In this document: piece after piece, positions 1-7,874 of the stretch
How positions within the stretch are numbered: position 1 is the first letter of the stretch
Layout of the letters: the number at the start of each line of letters is the position of its first letter
Assembly (NCBI RefSeq): GCF_015686695.1
Contig: NZ_JADPMR010000001.1
Coordinates: 1,240,001-1,304,000, forward strand
Direction of reading: 5' to 3'
DNA: 64,000 nucleotides
DNA from: Vibrio nitrifigilis
GTDB taxonomy: Bacteria > Pseudomonadota > Gammaproteobacteria > Enterobacterales > Vibrionaceae
The notes under the pieces: generated by a model
Seen by the model: only the letters and a program-made list of their open reading frames with translations
What the model was told of the DNA's origin: nothing
The model's database searches: none
Position numbers and translations under genes: made by a program

Positions 1-744
1 GTAAGTAATAAGGAAGTTAGATCAGAGATTATGAAATCTATATCTGACAATATTGCAGAAAAAAATGAAGCAATTTTAACATTAACTCATGAAATAAATA
101 CATTACAAACTAGGTTACGTGATTTAGAAAAGACGACCCCTCCTGATTTGTTTCAATTAGCGATGTTTAGTGAAGATATACGAACAGAGGAACAATATGA
201 TTCGGATGCTCATAATACTTTGTTGGAAATACAAGAGTTAGAGCGTCGACAGCTAAATGTTAAAAAAGGATTTAATGATACTAAAGCCCAGTGCTCTGAT
301 TTTATAGATAAAATTGTTGATTTAATGAATGATTATCTTTTAAAAATAGAGCCTAATGCTCGCTTACATTTTAATGACTTATTTTCGAAATCTAATAACG
401 TATTTTCAGGAAGCGATGAACAAGAGTATTATTATTGTAGGACAATGGCAATTAATGAGATATTAGATCATGAATTTCCTATCATTATTGATGCTTTTAG
501 AGATGGGGAACTATCAAGTAATAAAGAAGAAATAATGCTTGATCAATATGTTAGTCTTTCTAAACAGGTAATATTAACTTCAACCTTGAAAAAAGAAGAG
601 TATAACAGTGGTAAATATCATGACAAAAATATAAATAGTATTGATTATAGTAAACACCCTAATGGGAAATTATTATCGCCTAATTATAATGATAAGTTTA
701 GGGCTTGTATTGAAACCTTTGGTGGTTTGATTGTACTATCTTGA
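1..744 (+). CDS. SMC/ABC-like ATPase, C-terminal part (cut by window start)
   Basis: The reading frame is open from base 1 through the first ATG (base 31), so this is most likely the C-terminal part of a larger protein rather than a complete 237-residue one. The ATG has only a distant AGGAAG in front. Counting from that ATG, residues 8-35 and about 62-100 look like coiled coil. Residues 123-132 (NVFSGSDEQE) resemble an ABC signature loop, 149-160 (FPIIIDAFRDGE) a Walker B strand followed by an acidic residue, and 178-185 (KQVILTST) the beta-strand/H-loop region. That order is typical of the C-terminal half of SMC/RecN/SbcC-like ATPases. The Walker A half would lie upstream. Base composition is much more AT-rich than the backbone after 1.4 kb, and a tRNA-Ser fragment follows, so the gene is island cargo. 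The exact family is not recognised; the ATPase assignment is inference from motifs. Confidence 0.55.
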   Translation, partial: VSNKEVRSEIMKSISDNIAEKNEAILTLTHEINTLQTRLRDLEKTTPPDLFQLAMFSEDIRTEEQYDSDAHNTLLEIQELERRQLNVKKGFNDTKAQCSDFIDKIVDLMNDYLLKIEPNARLHFNDLFSKSNNVFSGSDEQEYYYCRTMAINEILDHEFPIIIDAFRDGELSSNKEEIMLDQYVSLSKQVILTSTLKKEEYNSGKYHDKNINSIDYSKHPNGKLLSPNYNDKFRACIETFGGLIVLS

Positions 745-824
745 TTTATTATATTTTAATTTATCTGATATATAATAAATATTTATAAGTGACCAAATTC
801 TTATATTAAAATAAATTATCATCG

Positions 825-845
825 ACTACCCAGAACGTGGGTAGT
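825..845. terminator. Hairpin downstream of the island gene
   Basis: ACTACCCA (825-832) pairs perfectly with TGGGTAGT (838-845) around the loop GAACG. It lies 81 bp after the ATPase stop codon. No clear T-run follows, so termination is plausible but not proven. Confidence 0.4.
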
Positions 846-1216
846 TAGATGGACTTTTACTCCTGATATTACTATCTATATAATTTGGTGAATTATACTC
901 TGTTGCAACAGTTGATGAACTGAACTTTCAGCGAAATGTTAATAGAAGAATCCCATCAGCAATCGTATTGCCCTGTGTAAAATCAATACTCTCAGCGTTT
1001 CACCAAGTTGCCGAGTCTATAGAATTCTTATAGAAATATACAGTTCAGCTAGAAAAGTAATCAAGATGTCTAAATCCGTAGATTTTACGGATTAAAAATT
1101 TTAGCCTAGATCTTGATTGATACAGCAAAGCGGTACAGAATTACAACGTTAACAAATTACTACTTGTTATAAAAATCAATAAATTATAGGTTGTTTGGTG
1201 CAATTTTAGTCGTATC
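846..1216. other. Noncoding AT-rich end of the genomic island
   Basis: No credible gene is seen. Read on the minus strand, about 900-1020 gives short protein-like stretches interrupted by stops, possibly a decayed mobile-element end. Bases 1061-1116 form a nested inverted repeat: 7-bp outer arms TCAAGAT/ATCTTGA, and inner arms AATCCGTA (1073-1080) with TACGGATT (1086-1093). Such a structure close to an attachment site could be an integrase or excisionase arm site; that is inference. Confidence 0.4.
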
Positions 1217-1244
1217 GAGAGTTCGAATCTCTCACTCACCGCCA
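1217..1244 (+). other. 3' fragment of a tRNA-Ser gene (island attachment site)
   Basis: The bases form a T-arm (GAGAG stem 1217-1221, loop TTCGAAT, CTCTC stem 1229-1233), then the 3' acceptor strand ACTCACC, a G discriminator and an encoded CCA (1242-1244). The G discriminator and acceptor sequence fit a serine tRNA. Nothing upstream folds as a D-arm or anticodon arm, so this is only the 3' end. Integrases of the tyrosine family commonly use a tRNA 3' end and leave such a duplicated piece at the far end of the inserted element. The intact tRNA gene and the integrase would then lie to the left, outside the window. Confidence 0.8.
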
Positions 1245-1250
1245 CATTCA

Positions 1251-1276
1251 AAACCCCAGCAGAAATGTTGGGGTTT
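1251..1276 (+). terminator. Terminator behind the tRNA-Ser fragment
   Basis: AAACCCCAGC (1251-1260) pairs with GTTGGGGTTT (1267-1276), followed by TCTCGTTTT. It is probably the native terminator of the tRNA-Ser gene, now separated from the intact tRNA by the island. Confidence 0.7.
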
Positions 1277-1405
1277 TCTCGTTTTAGCTACCTAAGCCGA
1301 TCTGTTACTCATCAATGGTAATTCATTGAGTATGCTAATTGTCGAGCTAGTAGATTGTCCATCCACCAGTGAATCTCATAATCCATAGGTTCATGAATAA
1401 AGAAA

Positions 1406-1425
1406 AAGGCAGCCGAGGCTGCCTT
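1406..1425 (-). terminator. Terminator of the MHS transporter gene
   Basis: AAGGCAGCC and GGCTGCCTT are complementary. On the minus strand the hairpin is followed by a T-run (1403-1407). It starts 26 bp after the transporter stop codon. Confidence 0.8.
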
Positions 1426-1450
1426 ATCAAGTCATTTTATTGGTTACTGG

Positions 1451-2782
1451 TTAAACATTGCCCGTCGCCAAATCCAATCGTGGTTTGAAGCGAATCACGG
1501 CAGCGCTGGCAATAATACCTACGCCACATACACACGCTACATAATACACAGGTGACATGACGTTTTCTGCGATCATGGCACTGACCAGCATTGGTGTTGT
1601 ACCACCAAAGATGGCATACGCGACATTGTATGAGAATGATAAACCAGAGAAACGAATCGCGGCTGGGAAGCTTTTTACTGCAATGGCAGGGACAACGCCA
1701 ACAATACCCACGAAGAAGCCAACGATGGCATACATTGGGAATAGGTAGGTGGTGTCATGCAACATTGTGCCGTAGAACGCCCAGAAACTTGCCCCTAAAC
1801 CGATACTGAAAATAGCCATAATTGGGCCATTACCAAAACGGTCTGCCAGTGAACCGGAAACTAAACAACCAATCAAAATAAACACAATAGCAACACTGTT
1901 TGCTTCTAATGAGGTTGTTGGGTCTAGATGAACAATTTTTTGTAGTAGTGATGGTGTCATCAAGATAGTTACCACGATAGCAGCGGTTAATACCCAAGTA
2001 ACAGCCATAGACACTAATACAGATGGCAAGTGTTCTTTAAGAACTGTTTTAATCGGTAATTCTTCTGCCAGTTGTTTGTGTTCCTGCATCGCTTTGAAAA
2101 TAGGAGTTTCATGTAACCAGCGGCGTAGGTACATGGTAACGAAACCAAATACACCACCTAACAAGAATGGAATACGCCAGCCGTAGCTGTGAATGTCTTC
2201 TGCACTGTATGCTGAGTGAATACCTGTTGCGACAAGTGAGCCAATCAAAATACCTGCTACAAGCCCTGCTGATAACGTACCACACGCTAAACCGATGTGA
2301 CGTTTTGAAACGTGCTCTGTTACAAATACCCAAGCGCCCGGTGCTTCACCACCAATCGCTGCACCTTGAAGAACACGACATAGTAATAGTAGTAACGGTG
2401 CTGCCAGGCCAATGCTTTCGTATGTTGGCATTAGGCCAATTGCCATTGTTGGAACAGCCATTAAAAAGATACTAAGCATAAACATGCGTTTGCGGCCCAG
2501 TAGGTCACCGAAGTGAGCCATAATGATGCCACCTAAAGGACGAGCTAAGTATCCAGCTGCGAAAATGCCATAAGTCTGAACTTGACGCATCCATTCAGGC
2601 ATGTCGGCAGGGAAGAACAGGCTACCTACAACGTTCGCGAAGTAGACAAAAATAACAAAGTCGTAAAACTCAAGAGCACCGCCCAGCGCAGATAGGCTCA
2701 GTGTTTTAACGTCTTCTAACGTTATCTTTCTTTTGGGGGGAGTATCCTGTTGTGTTTCTGAATAATTCTGTTCTGTGTTCAT
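1451..2782 (-). CDS. MFS transporter, metabolite:H+ symporter (MHS) type
   Basis: This 443-residue inner-membrane protein has about 12 hydrophobic segments. Residues 35-60 (GALEFYDFVIFVYFANVVG) carry the FYDF motif typical of the MHS/ProP/ShiA branch of the major facilitator superfamily. The loop FGDLLGRKRMF (about 90-100) is the conserved MFS loop 2-3 motif. The RVLQGAAIGGEAPGAWVF stretch around 135-155 is also MHS-like. The family imports organic acids, osmolytes or aromatic compounds with protons; the substrate cannot be told here. The start is supported by AGGA seven bases upstream of the ATG. It stands alone between the island border and a chemoreceptor, with its own terminator. Confidence 0.85.
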   Translation of the reverse strand: MNTEQNYSETQQDTPPKRKITLEDVKTLSLSALGGALEFYDFVIFVYFANVVGSLFFPADMPEWMRQVQTYGIFAAGYLARPLGGIIMAHFGDLLGRKRMFMLSIFLMAVPTMAIGLMPTYESIGLAAPLLLLLCRVLQGAAIGGEAPGAWVFVTEHVSKRHIGLACGTLSAGLVAGILIGSLVATGIHSAYSAEDIHSYGWRIPFLLGGVFGFVTMYLRRWLHETPIFKAMQEHKQLAEELPIKTVLKEHLPSVLVSMAVTWVLTAAIVVTILMTPSLLQKIVHLDPTTSLEANSVAIVFILIGCLVSGSLADRFGNGPIMAIFSIGLGASFWAFYGTMLHDTTYLFPMYAIVGFFVGIVGVVPAIAVKSFPAAIRFSGLSFSYNVAYAIFGGTTPMLVSAMIAENVMSPVYYVACVCGVGIIASAAVIRFKPRLDLATGNV

Positions 2783-3300
2783 TGTAATCCTGTGATTAAC
2801 CTTTGTTCTTTTTAGAGGAATACTGCTATTGATACGCTGGCACTTTTTACATTTAACGGCAGATGCAAAAAGAGAATGGGGTAGTATTTTGTAGCAGGGA
2901 AACTAGGATAGTACGCACAGAATATGGGATTGAAAAGAGGCGGTGTTAATAAAATGGAATATTATGTTGTAAATTTACTGGTTGAAATGTTTGTATAAAA
3001 ACATTTTCTATAACACTTTCCTTATTAAGTAGAAAACTACGTCGGCAAACTTCTTTTTATCGATATATAATTTTGCTAAATACGATTTTTACGATATTGA
3101 TAAAAATCACATATTTTTTGAAAAAAATTTTTATCAATCTTGGGATATTGAGAGATTAAGACAAATTGCACCAATTGCTATCCTTGCTCCCGATTTATGC
3201 AAGTATGTATTGCGAATGCGTCAATTATGCGGGTGATTTAAATAAAATTATTATTTATCAATAGCTTAATTGTAAGTTTTGGATTGATGGAAGTGAAGGC
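2783..3300. other. Intergenic region upstream of the MHS transporter
   Basis: This AT-rich stretch must carry the transporter promoter. Between 3080 and 3140 there are several runs of A and T. No open reading frame, RNA gene or convincing operator is seen. Confidence 0.5.
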
Positions 3301-3337
3301 TCTATTACAGCGATTTAGATACTATCGCTGTAATAGA
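3301..3337. terminator. 14-bp perfect hairpin behind the FIST chemoreceptor
   Basis: TCTATTACAGCGAT (3301-3314) pairs perfectly with ATCGCTGTAATAGA (3324-3337) around a 9-base loop. It lies 17 bp past the stop codon of the gene at 3355. There is no U-tract on either side, so it may end or protect the transcript rather than act as a classical terminator. Confidence 0.5.
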
Positions 3338-3354
3338 ATGTATTAACTAAACTA

Positions 3355-5400
3355 TTAATGAGAGGGTTTTTCTTGAGTAAGTGTCAGTAATTTATCTGCG
3401 ACTGATTGCGTGCGATTAGAATTTTCTGCTGTTAGTGAGCTTACTTCACGTAACGATCCTAACACGGACGTCAATTCGGAAACGGATGTTGATTGACTCT
3501 CAATCTCTTCTGCTACAGCGCGAATTTCCTCAGCTAATTTCACTACATCACCACTGATTTCATTCGCACTATTCCCTGATTTCTCCGCCAAATGTCGGAC
3601 TTCATCAGCGACGACGGCAAATCCTCTACCTAACTCCCCAGCTCGAGCGGCTTCAATGGCTGCGTTAAGTGCCAGTAAATTAGTTTGTTCGGCGATTTGC
3701 TGAATCACTTGAACAATATCTTGAATACGATTACTCGATTCAGCGAGTTGGCGAGCATTAGTCGCGACACTTTGCGCTTGGGTTGCCATTCCTGCAACAG
3801 TGGTTTCAGATTCTTCAATTGCGGCGGCTTGGGTTTGAACATGACCGGATAGGTCGTCAACGGACTGATCGAGCTCGTTAGCGCAAGCAGCCAATTCACA
3901 TGCCATTTGTGCACGTTGCTGTTCAGCATCGTTAAGCCGCTGGCCAAGATCCGTTAGCCCAGAAAAAATAGGGCGCACTTTGGCATCAAGTCGAGACGAG
4001 TCGACCAGAGCGTCATAATCACTCTCTTTGAATTGATCAATTTGCTTTACAATCACTAGGTTTAATCCGGAAAGCTTACTGATGTCTCGATGTAAGAACA
4101 TCGAGCGAAATTCACAATAGCGATGAACAAAACTGTCTAAGTAGTCGTCATGGAACTCACGATTGGGTTGGGTTGAAAGATCAAACCAAAAGATGGCGGT
4201 TAATGTTTGGTTGAGGTTCAAACCGAGAATTTCACCAAAGGTTGAGCTACCTACGACAGGAATATCGCCGAATACCCCATTCATGTTATTCAGAGATTGA
4301 CTGTTTTTGAGCCTTCGCAAAATACAGTCATTGAGTAATCCTGCTATTGGCTCGCATGGTTTATTACGCATAAATTCAGCAAAGTCCTTTTTGGTTGCTT
4401 GAGCAAAAGGAATGCGCTTGACCAAAAAGAGTTCTTCACCAGCAGAAATATCACAATAGAAATGGATGCGTTTATTATCTGTATCGATGGATTGTATTGA
4501 GCGAACAAACAGTTCACCACCCACTTTCACAGCAAATGAGTATTCATTTAATGCCGTCTCTAAGGTGTTCGGCTGACAGGCGAATTTTTTACATAGCACA
4601 TCGACCATCGAGTTGATATTGCCCGCTTGATCGATGACTTCATCAATAAAACGATCTTCTACAGACGATGTCAGCACATTAAATGAGAAATTAGTCGGTT
4701 CAAAGTTCTGGGATTTGAACACGCCAAAACGGATATGTGGCTGAGTTTTGATAAATGTAATGATGGCATGGTTTTGTAACCTTTGTTGACCATCATGCAA
4801 AAAGGTATGTTTGAAATCTAGATGCCCACCTGCAGATCCACCAACGAACAAGCACGGGAATTTGCCTGATTGGTACATCGCCTCCATAAAGAAGGTTTCT
4901 GAACGTGATAAGCCATCGAAAGTCACATAAGCAATAGTGTTCTGGTAGTCGATATCCATTGCAACGGATTGGCGTTCTATTGCCGCGCGAATATCACTGA
5001 CTCGCTGTTCGAGCGGTTTTCGGCGTTGGGATTGAGATAAATCTTCACTGCCTAGTGGAACTTTGATGGTTTCTACTTGTTCGATGAGATGTTCACCGAA
5101 GCATTGCAGAACGATGTCTGACCACTGGTTGTTAGTGTGATGATACAAAGAGTCATTATTGATGTTAGCCAATGTACCTGCTGCCGTACTAAGCACCACC
5201 TGACAGCTAGGAATATGCTGTTTGATCTGCTTGGCGACCGAATCAATATCATTATTAGGTGAGACAAAACCAATAATAAGCGTTGGTTTAAACGGTAGTT
5301 CGCTTAAATCATGGCTTATTTTTTGGCTTTGCGTATGAATGTTATAGACGGAGTTTTTATTAGTATTTAACTTACTTTTGAAAAATGTAGACAGCCCCAT
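3355..5400 (-). CDS. Soluble methyl-accepting chemotaxis protein with FIST sensor domain
   Basis: The 681-residue protein has no signal peptide or membrane segment. Residues about 35-240 look like FIST_N (PTLIIGFVSP, then VVLSTAAGTLAN, then LFVGGSAGGHL) and about 250-410 like FIST_C (GELFVRSIQSID, ending in VVGSSTFGEI). FIST domains are thought to bind small ligands such as amino acids. The C-terminal part is a chemoreceptor signalling coiled coil whose hairpin tip (IAEQTNLLALNAAIEAARAG, near residue 575) is intact, so it should talk to CheA/CheW. It is short on the C-terminal side (about 65 residues after the tip region) and has no CheR-binding pentapeptide. The start has AGGAG ahead of the ATG. 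It is probably a cytoplasmic receptor sensing an internal ligand. Confidence 0.88.
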   Translation of the reverse strand: MGLSTFFKSKLNTNKNSVYNIHTQSQKISHDLSELPFKPTLIIGFVSPNNDIDSVAKQIKQHIPSCQVVLSTAAGTLANINNDSLYHHTNNQWSDIVLQCFGEHLIEQVETIKVPLGSEDLSQSQRRKPLEQRVSDIRAAIERQSVAMDIDYQNTIAYVTFDGLSRSETFFMEAMYQSGKFPCLFVGGSAGGHLDFKHTFLHDGQQRLQNHAIITFIKTQPHIRFGVFKSQNFEPTNFSFNVLTSSVEDRFIDEVIDQAGNINSMVDVLCKKFACQPNTLETALNEYSFAVKVGGELFVRSIQSIDTDNKRIHFYCDISAGEELFLVKRIPFAQATKKDFAEFMRNKPCEPIAGLLNDCILRRLKNSQSLNNMNGVFGDIPVVGSSTFGEILGLNLNQTLTAIFWFDLSTQPNREFHDDYLDSFVHRYCEFRSMFLHRDISKLSGLNLVIVKQIDQFKESDYDALVDSSRLDAKVRPIFSGLTDLGQRLNDAEQQRAQMACELAACANELDQSVDDLSGHVQTQAAAIEESETTVAGMATQAQSVATNARQLAESSNRIQDIVQVIQQIAEQTNLLALNAAIEAARAGELGRGFAVVADEVRHLAEKSGNSANEISGDVVKLAEEIRAVAEEIESQSTSVSELTSVLGSLREVSSLTAENSNRTQSVADKLLTLTQEKPSH

Positions 5401-5729
5401 AATGGCTCCTAACTTACTGAGTTAGCGAGATATTAAACTAAATTAAATCTTGCTAATTGATTTGAAATAATTTTAGTTTTTGTTGGTAAAGGAAACTAAT
5501 TAGGTAGACTTATCAATAACAAATTGGTAATTATTCTCATTAATATAATGCGATCATTAAATAACCAATGGTTAGTGTTAAATAAATACTTGTTTATCAA
5601 TCTTATATAACGGATTTAGTTGAACATAAATGCGCAGAAGGGGTTATATCAGTTTATTCTTATGAATGTAAAGGGCAAAAGGCGAGAGCTGTGTTTAATA
5701 TAAGAAGAAAATCAGCCGACACCATCTTT

Positions 5730-5890
5730 TATACCCAAATGACCTAAAGAGGCAGGATTAACAGCAGTACCAACGAGCCTAGGTTAAGCTCAATCACGGT
5801 AGGAATGGTTATTCCCTTTCAATGTGATAGGGCGCAGAAATAGGCTTATTGATGATCTCAAAAAGGGCGAATGGTATTCGCTCCAGAATG
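5730..5890 (+). repeat. Truncated copy of the 266-bp palindromic element
   Basis: It starts with TATACCCAAATGACC and follows the left two-thirds of the full element (arm, nested hairpin, GGGCGA...ATTCGCTCC) with scattered substitutions, but the right terminus is missing. The similarity runs up to, and perhaps into, the last codons of the diguanylate cyclase gene at 5893. Confidence 0.8.
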
Positions 5891-5892
5891 TA

Positions 5893-7401
5893 TTACTGCT
5901 TTTCATTATGATATTGCGGATGGCGAGCTTGAATTGCCTTGGAAAACTCGATGACTTGTGAACCTTTACCACGGTTCATTAATTCGTGAGCCATTGTAAT
6001 GAGTTCTTCCGGATCCGCTTCATCATCGGGACAAATAGCGACTCCGATACTAGGCGAAACTTCAAAGCTAATATTATTGGTTAAGGTAAAAGGATCTTGC
6101 ATTGCCTTATTAATTTTATGAGTAATTTGACTTAAGGCTGCATCATTATCTGCCAGATCAACAACCAATACGAATTCATCGCCGCCATAACGATAAATAA
6201 AATCACTATCGCGAGTTGTTTTACATAGGCGGTAGGTAAATTCTTTTAATAACTCATCACCAATATCTTTGCCATATTCTTTATTCACTTGGCTAAAGTT
6301 ATTCAAGCTAATCGCAAAACAGGCAAAACGAGAGCCCCAAAACTTGGTTTGCTGGGCTTTATGATACAGTGCAATCGTTAAAGCGTTGCGGTTAAACATG
6401 CCAGTTAAGGTGTCACGATTGGCTAACTGAAATAGAGATTGATTTTTAGCCAGCTGGTGGCGCGTTTCAATAATTGTTGCAATGGTGACCGTTTCTCCAT
6501 TACGAATAAGAGAGCGTTCATGCAGTTCAATAGGCACTCTTTTACCACTACGAGTTAACGCTATCCATTGTTCTCCCTCGTGGTCGAAAAGTTGGCGTTT
6601 GTTTAATGTGCCCACTTCTTCTTCGTTATAGCCAAACATTCTTCTGGCACTTTCATTAGCCATAACGACCTTGCCCGCTTCATCGTAGATGAGCAGTGCG
6701 GCTTTGGCTGATTGAATTAAATCATTAAGTACATTAATAGTCTGCTCTGAATGCCGTTGACCACGGCGAAATTGGGTAATAATGAAGGCAAAATTAAGTA
6801 GTGCTAAAGCAAAGGTAACAAGCTGAATTGATCTGAGATCTTGCGTTTGTTGGCGTGAGCTTTTTTCCACCATTACCGTGAGCTGGTTCATCTGATTTAA
6901 TAACTGTTCGTTATTATCACCGAGCAAAGTTTTTATTTGCTGGAAGAGTTCTGGTGTGAGGCCCGTTTTCATAATGTTGAGATTCAATGCATGTAATGGC
7001 TCTAATAGCTTGGCCGCTCGAGTAATGATTGTTCGCGCTTCTGGATGGTTGATGGCCTTAACCATGACGAGCTTTTTCTCGGCATCAATGACATAGCCAC
7101 TATTATTAAAGGCTTCTAGAGTGTCATTAAACATTTCATAGGCTTGCATGTATTGCAAAATATGAGTCTGTGTCTGTTTGCTTTTTAGCTGCTCAGGACT
7201 GATTTGGAAGATGGATTTCGTCATTTTTTGTGACAACATTCGCTGGCGTCCCGCGAGGTTAATTATCACGGCATCTTCTGAAACTGCATGAGTAATTCTG
7301 AAATTAAGAGCGAGCATGGCGCTGTCTAAGGTTAAAAACAGTAAAACAGAGCAGGCCAAAAAGAGATGTGCTTTTTTAGAATGTTGGAATGTTAATGCCA
7401 T
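5893..7401 (-). CDS. Diguanylate cyclase with PilJ-type sensor, PAS and GGDEF domains
   Basis: The protein has 502 residues. A membrane segment at about 13-33 and another near 190-210 bracket a periplasmic helical domain. That domain contains NLAGRQRMLSQKM, the hallmark of the type IV pili methyl-accepting (PilJ) sensor fold. A PAS domain follows (about 222-310; ALLIYDEAGKVVMANESA). The GGDEF domain covers about 330-490. The active-site motif GGDEF (406-410) is intact, with an RxxD inhibitory site (RDSD) five residues before it. The enzyme should therefore make cyclic di-GMP and be product-inhibited. No good ribosome-binding site precedes the ATG. The last codons adjoin a decayed palindromic repeat that may have supplied the stop. 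Confidence 0.9.
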   Translation of the reverse strand: MALTFQHSKKAHLFLACSVLLFLTLDSAMLALNFRITHAVSEDAVIINLAGRQRMLSQKMTKSIFQISPEQLKSKQTQTHILQYMQAYEMFNDTLEAFNNSGYVIDAEKKLVMVKAINHPEARTIITRAAKLLEPLHALNLNIMKTGLTPELFQQIKTLLGDNNEQLLNQMNQLTVMVEKSSRQQTQDLRSIQLVTFALALLNFAFIITQFRRGQRHSEQTINVLNDLIQSAKAALLIYDEAGKVVMANESARRMFGYNEEEVGTLNKRQLFDHEGEQWIALTRSGKRVPIELHERSLIRNGETVTIATIIETRHQLAKNQSLFQLANRDTLTGMFNRNALTIALYHKAQQTKFWGSRFACFAISLNNFSQVNKEYGKDIGDELLKEFTYRLCKTTRDSDFIYRYGGDEFVLVVDLADNDAALSQITHKINKAMQDPFTLTNNISFEVSPSIGVAICPDDEADPEELITMAHELMNRGKGSQVIEFSKAIQARHPQYHNEKQ

Positions 7402-7778
7402 AAGTTAAAAAAACCACTACTAATACGTCTTTAAACAGTAGGTTATAGGTGTCTATATTACTAATCAGATAGTAGTAATTTTTCGGTTTAGCAAACTAAA
7501 AATCTGCATCGTGTAAGAGAATGTTCAATTGTGAGACACAAACTCATGGCTATTTGAATCCATTGAACGATTAACATCAATATCGAAAGTTATCATCAAG
7601 ATCTTCAGGTTACACTCGCGTAAAAAACGTGCACCTGAACCCTTCGATAATGATCACCCCACCTAATATCTTGTTTTTTATAGGATAAACGGATAGAAAT
7701 GTCGAAACTATACCTCTTTTGGTTAGCTTAGGAGTAATTCTGATATTGAGCTAATTATTAGAATAATTTGAATAAATA
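7402..7778. other. Intergenic region upstream of the diguanylate cyclase
   Basis: It should hold the cyclase promoter. No gene, repeat copy or recognisable operator is seen. Confidence 0.45.
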
Positions 7779-7804
7779 AAGCCCTTCAATGATTTGAAGG
7801 GCTT
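7779..7804 (-). terminator. Terminator of the BetA-like gene
   Basis: AAGCCCTTCAA and TTGAAGGGCTT form an 11-bp stem with a 4-base loop. On the minus strand TTTATTTATT follows. Confidence 0.8.
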
Positions 7805-7874
7805 GTCTACCTAAACGGTCTTATGATTGAGGGGGCTTAAGAGTAGAGACGTGGTTTTTCACCATTAACAGAGC

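Noticed and set aside
825..845. Terminal hairpin of an IS200/IS605 element
   Set aside because: Hairpin shape fits, but there is no TnpA-like gene or second end; a terminator is the simpler reading.
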